Of a stretch of DNA of 64,000 bases, positions 43,760-52,490 are shown one piece after another. Source of the stretch: Ferrovibrio sp965278975 (lineage in GTDB: Bacteria; Pseudomonadota; Alphaproteobacteria; Ferrovibrionales; Ferrovibrionaceae); contig NZ_OZ257126.1 of NCBI RefSeq assembly GCF_965278975.1, positions 3,162,001-3,226,000 on the forward strand, read 5' to 3'. Under the pieces are notes generated by a model that ran no database searches, had not been told where the DNA came from, and worked only from the letters and a program-made list of their open reading frames with translations. A program made the position numbers and the translations under genes. Within the stretch, counting starts at the first letter, position 1. Each line of letters begins with the position of its first letter.

Positions 43760-46074
43760 CAGGTCGACTCCACGAAGCTGTCCATCACCTTTTTCTCGCC
43801 GGCCTTCTCGAAGGCGACGAGCAGCTTGTTGCCTTCCACGGCGCGGATGCGGCCATAGCCGAATTTCTGGTGGAACACGCGCTCGCCGATCTCGAAATGG
43901 CGCGGCCCCTTGGAGGGCGCTGCTTCCGGCTCGCGCCGGGCGCTGCCCTCGATCACGGTGCTGCGCTGCTTGGCCAGATTCCAGCTATGGCCGCCATAGC
44001 TGCTTTTGTTGCCGCCGCTGCCGCCACTATAGGCACTGCCGAAGGCGGCGCCGAAGCTGTGCGATTGCGCACCGCGATACAGGCCGGGCTGCGAGCGCTG
44101 CTCGATATGCTCGGCGGGCAATTCCTCGATGAAGCGCGAGGGGATGGCGCTGGCCCATTGATTGTAGATGCGGCGGTTGGCGGCATGGCTGATATGGGCG
44201 CGGCGCCGCGCGCGGGTGATGCCGACATAGGCCAGCCGGCGCTCTTCCTCAAGGCCGGCCTGGCCGCTGCCATCCACGGCGCGGCGGCTGGGGAACAGGT
44301 CTTCCTCCCAGCCCGGCAGGAACACATAGTCGAATTCCAGGCCCTTGGCGGCATGCAGGGTCATCAAGCTCACCATCGGCTGGCCGGTTTCCTGCTCGGT
44401 ATCCATCACCAGCGACACATGGTCGAGGAAGCCGGCAAGATTCTCGAAATCGCCCAACGCGCCGATCAATTCGCGCAGGTTTTCCAGCCGTCCGGGCGCT
44501 TCCGGCGTCTTGTCGGCCTGCCACATGGCGATATAGCCGGATTCCTCCAGGATGATGGCGGCGGCTTCCGCCTGCGGCAATTCCTCCACCGCCTTGCGCC
44601 AGCGCGCGAAATCATCCAGCAAGGCCCGCAGCGTGGCGCGTGGCTTCGGCTTGATCTCGTCGGTTTCCAGCAGCGTGGCAAGCGTTGCGGTCAACGAGGT
44701 GCGGTTGGCGCGAGCCACGCGGTGGATCGCCTGCATCGTGCTGTCGCCCAGGCCACGCTTGGGCAGGTTGACGATGCGCTCAAAGGCCAGGTCGTCGTCA
44801 GGCTGCATCACCACGCGGAAATAGGCGATGGCGTCGCGGATTTCCTTGCGCTCATAGAAGCGCAGGCCGCCGATGACGCGGTATTTCATGCCGATGGTGA
44901 GGAAGCGTTCTTCGAAGGCGCGGGTCAGATGCCCGGCGCGCACCAGAATGGCGATCTGGTCCAGCGCCACCTTCTCGCGCTCCAGCGCCTCGATTTCCTC
45001 GCCCACCATGCGGGCTTCCTCATCGCCATCCCACACGCCCTGCACGATCACCTTGTCGCCCTCGGCGATATCGGTCCACAGCGTCTTGCCCAAGCGGCTG
45101 GTGTTATGCGCGATCAGGCCGGAAGCGGCCGCCAGGATATGCGGCGTCGAGCGGTAATTGCGCTCCAGCCGCACGATATGCGCCTTCTCGAAATCCTTCT
45201 CGAAGCGCAGGATGTTGCCGACCTCGGCGCCGCGCCAGCCATAGACTGACTGGTCGTCGTCGCCGACGCAGCAGATATTCTTGTGCGCCTGGGCCAGCAG
45301 CCGCAGCCATAGATACTGCGCCACGTTGGAATCCTGGTATTCGTCCACCAGGATGTAGCGGAACTGGCGCTGGTAGCGTTCCAGGATTTCCGGCTGCTGC
45401 TGGAAGATGGTCAGGTTATGCAGCAGCAGGTCGCCGAAATCGCAGGCATTGAGTTGCAGCAGCCGCTCGGCATAGAGCTGATAGAGCCGCTGGCCCTTGC
45501 CCTCGGCGAAGCCGCGCTCGGCCTGCGGAATCCGGTCCGGGCCATAGCCCTTGTCTTTCCAGCGGTCGAACTGCCCGGCCAGCAGGCGTGGGTCCAGCGT
45601 CTTTTCGTCGATGCCTTCCAGTTCCAGCACCTGTTTCACCAGGCGCAGCTGGTCGTCCTGATCCAGAATGGTGAAGTTGCTTTTCAGCCCCACCACGGTG
45701 GCATGGCGCTTCAGGATGCGGTTGGCGATGCCATGGAAGGTGCCGAGCCAGAGGCCGGCGGAGGCTTCGCCGACAAGCTGCTCGACGCGCTCGCGCATTT
45801 CGCGGGCGGCCTTGTTGGTGAAGGTGACGGCCAGGATCTGACTCGGCCAGGCCAGGCGTTGATACAGGATATTGGCCAGCCGGCTCACCAGCACCCGGGT
45901 CTTGCCGGTTCCAGCACCAGCCAGCACCAGCAGCGGCCCTTCCAGATGCGACACCGCCTCGGCCTGGGCCGGGTTCAGCCGTTCCAGCCAGGGCGGTGGC
46001 GGAAAGCTGCCGGCCTGGGCGGGCGGCGGCGCCGGTTCGGGCTCGAATCCGGCCAGATCAAAGGGATCGGACAT
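43759..46074 (-). CDS. uvrD: UvrD/PcrA-type ATP-dependent 3'-5' DNA helicase
   Basis: About 771 aa from ATG 46074. Superfamily 1 motifs are in order: LAGAGTGKTRVLVSRL (I) near 50-65, VTFTNKAAREMRERV (Ia), LVDEYQDSN (II) near 240, CVGDDDQSVYGWRGA (III), RLERNYRSTPHIL (IV), MTLHAAKGLEFDYVFLPGWEE (V) near 573, and RLAYVGITRARRRAHI (VI). The tail contains the Tudor-like RVFHQKFGYGRIRAVEG of UvrD/PcrA. It acts in nucleotide-excision and mismatch repair and removes RecA. The frame is open to 46125, but MSDPFDLAGF gives the usual N-terminus; no clear ribosome site supports either start. Confidence 0.93.
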   Translation of the reverse strand: MSDPFDLAGFEPEPAPPPAQAGSFPPPPWLERLNPAQAEAVSHLEGPLLVLAGAGTGKTRVLVSRLANILYQRLAWPSQILAVTFTNKAAREMRERVEQLVGEASAGLWLGTFHGIANRILKRHATVVGLKSNFTILDQDDQLRLVKQVLELEGIDEKTLDPRLLAGQFDRWKDKGYGPDRIPQAERGFAEGKGQRLYQLYAERLLQLNACDFGDLLLHNLTIFQQQPEILERYQRQFRYILVDEYQDSNVAQYLWLRLLAQAHKNICCVGDDDQSVYGWRGAEVGNILRFEKDFEKAHIVRLERNYRSTPHILAAASGLIAHNTSRLGKTLWTDIAEGDKVIVQGVWDGDEEARMVGEEIEALEREKVALDQIAILVRAGHLTRAFEERFLTIGMKYRVIGGLRFYERKEIRDAIAYFRVVMQPDDDLAFERIVNLPKRGLGDSTMQAIHRVARANRTSLTATLATLLETDEIKPKPRATLRALLDDFARWRKAVEELPQAEAAAIILEESGYIAMWQADKTPEAPGRLENLRELIGALGDFENLAGFLDHVSLVMDTEQETGQPMVSLMTLHAAKGLEFDYVFLPGWEEDLFPSRRAVDGSGQAGLEEERRLAYVGITRARRRAHISHAANRRIYNQWASAIPSRFIEELPAEHIEQRSQPGLYRGAQSHSFGAAFGSAYSGGSGGNKSSYGGHSWNLAKQRSTVIEGSARREPEAAPSKGPRHFEIGERVFHQKFGYGRIRAVEGNKLLVAFEKAGEKKVMDSFVEST

Positions 46075-46177
46075 GGGGGTTACATAGCCCAAGCCCCCCA
46101 GCCTGACCACCGCTGGCATTGCCATAAATCCGTCGCCGCGCTACCACTTAGGGCAACCACCGGAAGGAAACCCGCCC

Positions 46178-47584
46178 ATGGCTGCCACCGCCACTGCTCC
46201 CCGTCTGTCCGCAACCGCCACCGAAGCGGCAGTCGCGGCCCTGAAGCAACTTCTGGGCGACCGCCTCAGCACCGGCCAGGCGATCCGCGAGCAGCACGGC
46301 AAGGACGAAAGCTGGCATCAGCCGCAACTGCCCGATGCCGTGGCCTTCGCCCAGAGCACCGAGGAAGTGGCCGAGATCGTGAAGATCTGCGCCGCCCATG
46401 GCATGCCGATCATTCCCTATGGCGCCGGCACCTCGCTGGAAGGCCATGTCGGTGCGTTGCAGGGTGGTCTGAGCCTCGATGTGATGCAGATGAACAAGAT
46501 CCTGCGGGTGAATGCCGAGGATCTGGACGTGGTGGTGCAGCCCGGCGTGACGCGCAAGCAGCTCAACGAATACCTGCGCGATACCGGCCTGTTCTTCCCG
46601 ATCGATCCGGGCGCCAATGCTTCCATCGGCGGCATGGTTTCCACCCGCGCCAGCGGCACCAACGCGGTGCGCTATGGCACCATGCGCGAGAATGTGCTGG
46701 CGCTGACCGTGGTGCTGGCCGATGGCCGCATCATCCGTACTTCCAAGCGCGCCAAGAAATCCGCCGCCGGCTATGACCTGACGCGGCTGTTTGTCGGCTC
46801 GGAAGGCACGCTCGGCGTGGTCACCGAGATCACGCTGAAACTTTACGGCATCCCGGAATCGATCACCTCGGCGGTATGCTCCTTCGATACGCTGGAAGGC
46901 GCCATCAAGACCGTGATCTCGACGATCCAGAGCGGCATCCCGGTGGCGCGTATCGAACTGCTCGACGATCTGCATGTCGATGCCATCAACAAGTATGCCA
47001 AATACGACATGCCGGTGAAGGATACGCTGTTCCTGGAATTCCATGGCACCGAAGCCGGCACCCAGGAGCAGGCGGAACTGGTGCAGGCCATTGCCGGCGA
47101 TAATGGCGGGCATAACTTTGCCTGGACCACCAAGGCCGAGGAGCGCGCGCGGCTGTGGCAGGCGCGCCATGATGCGGCCTATGCCGCCAAGGCGCTGCGG
47201 ACCGGCTGCGAAATCTGGGCCACCGATGTCTGCGTGCCGATCTCGCGCCTGGCCGATTGCATCCTGGAAACCAAGGAAGACCTGAAGAACAGCTTCCTGA
47301 TCGCGCCGCTGGTCGGCCATGTCGGCGACGGCAACTTCCATCTCGCCTTCGTCATCGACCGCTCGAACCCGAAAGAGATCGAGGAGGCCGAGCGGCTCAA
47401 TGCCCGGCTGGTGCAACGCGCGCTTGCCATGGAAGGCACCTGCACCGGCGAGCATGGCGTCGGCACCGGCAAGATGAAGTATCTGGTCGCCGAACATGGC
47501 GAGGCGGTGAGCGTGATGCGCTCGATCAAGAAAGCCCTGGATCCCGATAACCTGATGAATCCAGGCAAGATTTTTTCCATCTGA
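46178..47584 (+). CDS. FAD-linked D-lactate/glycolate-type dehydrogenase (GlcD family)
   Basis: 468 aa. The PCMH-type FAD domain shows MPIIPYGAGTSLEGHVGAL near 84-102, VVVQPGVTRKQLNEYL near 120-135 and GGMVSTRASGTNAVRYGTMRENVL near 150-173. The C-terminal FAD-oxidase domain has PLVGHVGDGNFHLAFVID near 376-393 and the end motif MNPGKIF. The closest functional class is cytochrome-linked D-lactate dehydrogenase; glycolate or other 2-hydroxyacids remain possible. GGAAGGAAA precedes the ATG. It is a single subunit without GlcE/GlcF neighbours. Confidence 0.88.
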   Translation: MAATATAPRLSATATEAAVAALKQLLGDRLSTGQAIREQHGKDESWHQPQLPDAVAFAQSTEEVAEIVKICAAHGMPIIPYGAGTSLEGHVGALQGGLSLDVMQMNKILRVNAEDLDVVVQPGVTRKQLNEYLRDTGLFFPIDPGANASIGGMVSTRASGTNAVRYGTMRENVLALTVVLADGRIIRTSKRAKKSAAGYDLTRLFVGSEGTLGVVTEITLKLYGIPESITSAVCSFDTLEGAIKTVISTIQSGIPVARIELLDDLHVDAINKYAKYDMPVKDTLFLEFHGTEAGTQEQAELVQAIAGDNGGHNFAWTTKAEERARLWQARHDAAYAAKALRTGCEIWATDVCVPISRLADCILETKEDLKNSFLIAPLVGHVGDGNFHLAFVIDRSNPKEIEEAERLNARLVQRALAMEGTCTGEHGVGTGKMKYLVAEHGEAVSVMRSIKKALDPDNLMNPGKIFSI

Positions 47585-47664
47585 GGCTTTCCCCGGCTCG
47601 GCCGCCGCCCGAGTCGAGGCGGCTGGCGCTGCCTGTGGAAAAGCCCTATTCTGTCGCGGTGCAG

Positions 47665-47688
47665 CATCCGTTCGTATGCATACGGATG
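47665..47688 (+). promoter_or_regulatory. Hairpin/operator-like dyad in the DAHP synthase leader
   Basis: CATCCGT (47665-47671) and ACGGATG (47682-47688) are inverted; the centre itself contains the palindrome CGTATGCATACG (47673-47684), so alternative foldings are possible. It lies about 25 bases before the ATG. No T-run follows. It could be an operator for aromatic amino-acid control; that role is a guess. Confidence 0.35.
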
Positions 47689-47712
47689 GGTTGAGTCTTG
47701 GGAGTTGTCGAA

Positions 47713-49101
47713 ATGAATGCGCGTAAATGGTCGCCCGATAGCTGGCGTGCAAAGCCGATCCTGCAGGTGCCGGACTATCCGGACCCGGCGGCGCTGAACG
47801 CCGTTGAGCAGAAGCTGTCGAATTATCCGCCGCTGGTTTTTGCCGGCGAGGCCCGCAACCTGACCACCGCTCTGGGCCGTGTCGCCGAGGGCCGTGGCTT
47901 CCTGCTGCAGGGCGGCGACTGCGCCGAGAGCTTTGCCGAATTCAGCGCCAACAATATCCGCGATACGTTCCGCGTGCTGCTGCAAATGGCGGTGGCGCTC
48001 ACCTTCGGCGCTGCCCTGCCGGTGGTGAAGGTTGGCCGCATCGCCGGCCAGTTCGCCAAGCCGCGTTCGGCCAATACCGAGAAGCGCGGCGATGTGGAAC
48101 TGCCGAGCTATCGCGGTGACATCATCAACGGCATGGAATTCACGCCCGAGGCGCGTATCCCGGATCCGAACCGGCTGTTGCAGGCCTACAGCCAGTCGGC
48201 AGCAACGCTGAATCTGGTGCGCGCCTTTGCTCAGGGCGGTTACGCCGATCTGCATCGCGTGCATCGCTGGAATCTTGGCTTCGTCGCCAAGAGCCCGGAA
48301 GCCGAACGCTGGCAGGACCTGGCGCACCGCATCACCGAATGTCTCGATTTCATGGAAGCCTGCGGCATCACGCCGGAACGCTCCGTCGAACTGCGCAGTG
48401 TCGATTTCTACACCAGCCATGAAGCCCTGCTGCTCGGCTACGAGCAGGCGATGACCCGCATCGACTCCACCTCGGGCGAATGGGTCGATACCTCGGCGCA
48501 TATGCTGTGGATCGGCGACCGTACGCGGCAGCTCGATGGCGCGCATGTGGAATTCCTGCGCGGCGTGATCAATCCGCTCGGCCTGAAATGCGGCCCGACC
48601 AGCGATCCCGATGAACTGATCCGCCTGATCGATGTGCTCAACCCGCAGAACAAGCCCGGCCGTCTCACGCTGATCAGCCGCATGGGCCATGAGAAGGTGC
48701 ACAGCTTCCTGCCCAAGCTGGTGCGCAAGGTGCGCAATGAAGGCCGCCATGTGGTGTGGTCCTGCGATCCGATGCATGGCAACACGCTGACCTCGACGTC
48801 CGGCTACAAGACCCGACCGTTCGACCGTGTGCTGTCCGAAGTGCGGCAGTTCTTCGAGGTGCATCTGGCTGAAGGCACCCATGCCGGCGGCATCCATCTC
48901 GAACTCACCGGCCAGGATGTCACCGAATGCATGGGCGGCGCCCAGGCCATCGGTGACGATGATCTCTCCAGCCGCTACCACACCCATTGCGATCCGCGCC
49001 TCAACGCTCTGCAATCGCTGGAACTGTCCTTCCTGGTTGCCGAGATGCTGAAGCTGGAACGCAACAATCGCACCATTCGCCATGCAGCCGAGGCCGACTG
49101 A
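47713..49101 (+). CDS. Class II 3-deoxy-7-phosphoheptulonate (DAHP) synthase
   Basis: 462 aa, the plant-type (class II) enzyme common in alphaproteobacteria. WRAKPILQVPDYPD near 10-23 is the conserved N-terminus. LPVVKVGRIAGQFAKPRS near 97-114, GCGAP-like ELRSVDFYTSHEALLLGYEQ near 224-243 and RMGHEKVHSFLPKL near 322-335 mark the phosphoenolpyruvate and erythrose-4-phosphate site, and WSCDPMHGNT near 350-359 binds metal. It starts the shikimate pathway. GGGAG lies before ATG 47713. The gene end is duplicated in the next gene's start region. Confidence 0.95.
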   Translation: MNARKWSPDSWRAKPILQVPDYPDPAALNAVEQKLSNYPPLVFAGEARNLTTALGRVAEGRGFLLQGGDCAESFAEFSANNIRDTFRVLLQMAVALTFGAALPVVKVGRIAGQFAKPRSANTEKRGDVELPSYRGDIINGMEFTPEARIPDPNRLLQAYSQSAATLNLVRAFAQGGYADLHRVHRWNLGFVAKSPEAERWQDLAHRITECLDFMEACGITPERSVELRSVDFYTSHEALLLGYEQAMTRIDSTSGEWVDTSAHMLWIGDRTRQLDGAHVEFLRGVINPLGLKCGPTSDPDELIRLIDVLNPQNKPGRLTLISRMGHEKVHSFLPKLVRKVRNEGRHVVWSCDPMHGNTLTSTSGYKTRPFDRVLSEVRQFFEVHLAEGTHAGGIHLELTGQDVTECMGGAQAIGDDDLSSRYHTHCDPRLNALQSLELSFLVAEMLKLERNNRTIRHAAEAD

Positions 49102-49126
49102 TCGCCATGCAGCCGAAGCCGACTGA
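49078..49126 (+). repeat. 24-bp tandem duplication spanning the DAHP synthase stop and next gene start
   Basis: Positions 49078-49101 and 49103-49126 are identical except for one base (CGCCATGCAGCCGA, then G or A, then GCCGACTGA). In the first copy the frame ends DAHP synthase (HAAEAD-stop); in the second, a different frame gives the start MQPKPTD of the nicotinate phosphoribosyltransferase. Confidence 0.9.
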
Positions 49127-50279
49127 CGTTGCCCAGTTTGTCGGCCCGGCGCTGGCCGCCGAGCTGGAGCGCGATATCGAAACGCGCACTGACACCTATT
49201 TCAAGAAGACGAAAGAGGTGGTGCAGCATTTCGGCGACAAGACGGTCACCTATGCGGTGTTCATGCGCCGCCCGGTGATCTTCTGCCCGCGCCTGATGGT
49301 GGAATGGCTGCAGAAGGTCGCCGCCGCGCGTGGCGTGCATTTCGATATCGAGCTGGTGCATGAAGAAGGCACCTGGGTCGGTGCTGGCGAGCCGCTGGTT
49401 TATCTGTCCGGCCCGATGGGCCAACTGGTCGATCTGGAAACGCTCTATCTGCAAAAGCTCGGCGCTGCCTGTGTTGCCGCCTACAACGCCTATTCGATGT
49501 GCTGCGATCTGCCCAAGGTGCGTTTCCTGGCCATGGATGCGCGCCATTGCGCCGGTGCCGAAATGGCCGAGATGATGGCTTATGCCGCCTCCGTCGGCAG
49601 CCGCGCCGCGCGGCGCGATGTCGGCGCCGCTGGCTTCATCGGCAATGCCACCGATGCCACGGCGCATTACTTCGGCAACGACAAGGGCTTCGGCACCATG
49701 CCGCATGCCCTGATCGGCTATGCCGGCTCGACGTTGCGCGCCGCCGAGCTGTATCACGAAACCTTCCCAGCCGAGCCGATGACCGTGCTGGTGGATTACT
49801 ACGGCCAGGAAGTCACCGATGCCCTGGCGGTCTGCGAACGGTTCCCGGAACTGGCGCGCGAAGGCCGCCTGCAGGTGCGGCTCGATACCCATGGCAGCCG
49901 CTATATCGAGGGCCTCGATCCGCAAAGTTCGTATCAGGTACTCGACCGCCATGTGCCGAACGCGATCCGGCAATACCGCTCGGAAGCGGAATTGCGCTGG
50001 ATGGTCGGCACCGGCGTTTCGGCGGCCGCGATCTTCCATATGCGTGCGGCGCTCGACAAGGCCGGCTATCTCAACGTCAAGATCGTTGGCTCGTCCGGCT
50101 TCAATGCCGCCAAGTGCAAGGTGATGGCCAGCGTGAAGGCGCCGATCGATATCGTCGGCACCGGCTCCTATCTGCCGGATAACTGGACCGAGACCTACGC
50201 CACGGCGGATATCGTCGCCTATGACGGCGTGCCGAGCGTCAAGGTCGGCCGCGAATTCCTGCTGCGCAAGACGAAGTAG
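49107..50279 (+). CDS. pncB: Nicotinate phosphoribosyltransferase family protein
   Basis: 390 aa. TDTYFKKTKEVVQHFGDKTVTYAVF near 31-55 carries the substrate-loop region. RFLAMDARHCAGAEMAEMM near 141-159, GFIGNATDATAHYFG near 180-194 (NTLA/ATDA-type motif) and KIVGSSGFNAAKCKV near 330-344 (phosphate-binding strand) fit the NAPRTase fold. It makes NAMN from nicotinate and PRPP, feeding NadE, which is encoded 2 kb away. The ATG at 49107 lies in a duplicated 24-bp segment, so the first seven codons derive from the end of the DAHP synthase gene in another frame. Substrate choice between nicotinate and nicotinamide cannot be settled by eye. Confidence 0.85.
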   Translation: MQPKPTDVAQFVGPALAAELERDIETRTDTYFKKTKEVVQHFGDKTVTYAVFMRRPVIFCPRLMVEWLQKVAAARGVHFDIELVHEEGTWVGAGEPLVYLSGPMGQLVDLETLYLQKLGAACVAAYNAYSMCCDLPKVRFLAMDARHCAGAEMAEMMAYAASVGSRAARRDVGAAGFIGNATDATAHYFGNDKGFGTMPHALIGYAGSTLRAAELYHETFPAEPMTVLVDYYGQEVTDALAVCERFPELAREGRLQVRLDTHGSRYIEGLDPQSSYQVLDRHVPNAIRQYRSEAELRWMVGTGVSAAAIFHMRAALDKAGYLNVKIVGSSGFNAAKCKVMASVKAPIDIVGTGSYLPDNWTETYATADIVAYDGVPSVKVGREFLLRKTK

Positions 50280-50293
50280 GCGTTTCAAGAAAA

Positions 50294-50357
50294 ATGCCCG
50301 GGACAAGCCCGGGCATGACATCGGTATAGTCGTCACCGCCGGGCATGACCCGGCGGT
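50294..50357. terminator. Two consecutive palindromes between convergent genes
   Basis: ATGCCCGGG-acaag-CCCGGGCAT (50294-50316) and ACCGCCGGG-catga-CCCGGCGGT (50335-50357) are perfect 9-bp stems with 5-base loops. They lie in the gap between the nicotinate phosphoribosyltransferase (+) and the TctC-type gene (-). AAAA precedes the first and TTTC follows the second. Palindromes of this CCCGGGCATGAC type are dispersed in many alphaproteobacterial genomes, so they may be REP-like elements as well as terminators. Confidence 0.7.
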
Positions 50358-50374
50358 TTCATTTGTGGTGCGCT

Positions 50375-51361
50375 TTACTCTGCCTTCACGTTGGCGACGC
50401 GGATCACTTCCGCCCAGCGCTTGATGTCTTCCTGCTGGAACTTGGCGAAATTGGCCGCATCGCGCACATTCACCGTCATGCCCTGCTTGGTGAAGGTTTC
50501 GCGGATGCTGTCCTTCTTCATCGCTTCCAGCACCAGGCTGCGATAGCGCGCCAGCGCCGGGGCCGGCGTTGCGGCGGGGGCGAAGATGGCGAGCCAGGCA
50601 TCGGCTTCCACGCCGGCCACGCCACCTTGGGCAATCGTCGGCAGTTCAGGCAGATGCGGCGAGCGGTTCGGCGAGGCAACGGCGATGGCGCGCAGTTTGC
50701 CGGTCTGTACCTGGCCCAGCACCGTGGGCGTGGTGGCGAAGCTGCAATCGACATGGCCGCCGAGCAGATCCTGCAACAGCGGTGCCGAGCCCTTGTAGGC
50801 GACATGGGTGAGGTCGACGCCGGCCTTCACCTTGAACAGTTCAAGCGCCAGATGCGAGGCCGAGCCCGGGCCGGTGGAGCCGCAATTAAGCTTGCCCGGC
50901 TGCGCCTTCGCCAAGGCCAGGAACTCGGCGAAGTTTTTCACCGGCAGGTCGTTCTTCACCACCAGGATATGCTGCAGATCGGCCAGCAGTGCGATGGGGG
51001 CGAAATCCTTCACCGGATCATAGCCACCGCCATTGGGCAGCAGCGAGATATTGGTGGCATGGGTCTGGTTGGTGGAGGCAAGCAGCATATGGCCGTCCGC
51101 CGGACCGCGCGCCACCTTCACCGAGCCGATGGCGCCGGCGCCGCCGGGCACGTTCTCAACGATCACCTGCTGGCCGAGATCCTTGGCGATCTCCTGGCCG
51201 ACCAGGCGTGCCAGCGCGTCGGTCGGGCCGCCGGCTGGATAAGGCACCACCATGGAAACGGTCTGGCTCGGATTCCAGGTTTGCGCCCAGGACAGGCTGG
51301 GCAGGGCAGAGAGCGCAGCCGTGGCGGCGCCCACCTGCACGAAATGGCGACGGGTAAGCAT
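50375..51361 (-). CDS. Tripartite tricarboxylate transporter substrate-binding protein (TctC/Bug family)
   Basis: 328 aa from ATG 51361, which has an excellent GGAGGAAA ribosome site. A twin-arginine-like signal (MLTRRHFVQVGAATAALSALPSLSWA, residues 1-26) directs export. The mature protein shows the Bug features VSMVVPYPAGGPTDALARLVG near 33-53, VIVENVPGGAGAIGSVKVA near 62-80 and YKGSAPLLQDLLGGHVDCSFAT near 168-189. Such proteins bind carboxylates or other small molecules in the periplasm. No TctA/TctB membrane subunits are nearby, so it is an orphan, as is common for this family. Confidence 0.9.
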   Translation of the reverse strand: MLTRRHFVQVGAATAALSALPSLSWAQTWNPSQTVSMVVPYPAGGPTDALARLVGQEIAKDLGQQVIVENVPGGAGAIGSVKVARGPADGHMLLASTNQTHATNISLLPNGGGYDPVKDFAPIALLADLQHILVVKNDLPVKNFAEFLALAKAQPGKLNCGSTGPGSASHLALELFKVKAGVDLTHVAYKGSAPLLQDLLGGHVDCSFATTPTVLGQVQTGKLRAIAVASPNRSPHLPELPTIAQGGVAGVEADAWLAIFAPAATPAPALARYRSLVLEAMKKDSIRETFTKQGMTVNVRDAANFAKFQQEDIKRWAEVIRVANVKAE

Positions 51362-51392
51362 GGGTTTCCTCCGTATGACTTTCTTGGCCTGA

Positions 51393-52403
<1,011 letters not shown>

Positions 52404-52490
52404 TGGCCCCTCCCTATGGTTGTTTGTCCGACAGAGTAGCGCAGGCCGGGCATTGCGGTAAGCCTGTCGTGGCGTTAAGTGTCTATCACC

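Noticed and set aside
50294..50357. Attachment site or integron-like palindromes
   Set aside because: No integrase or tRNA nearby; the placement between convergent genes fits terminators or REP-like elements better.
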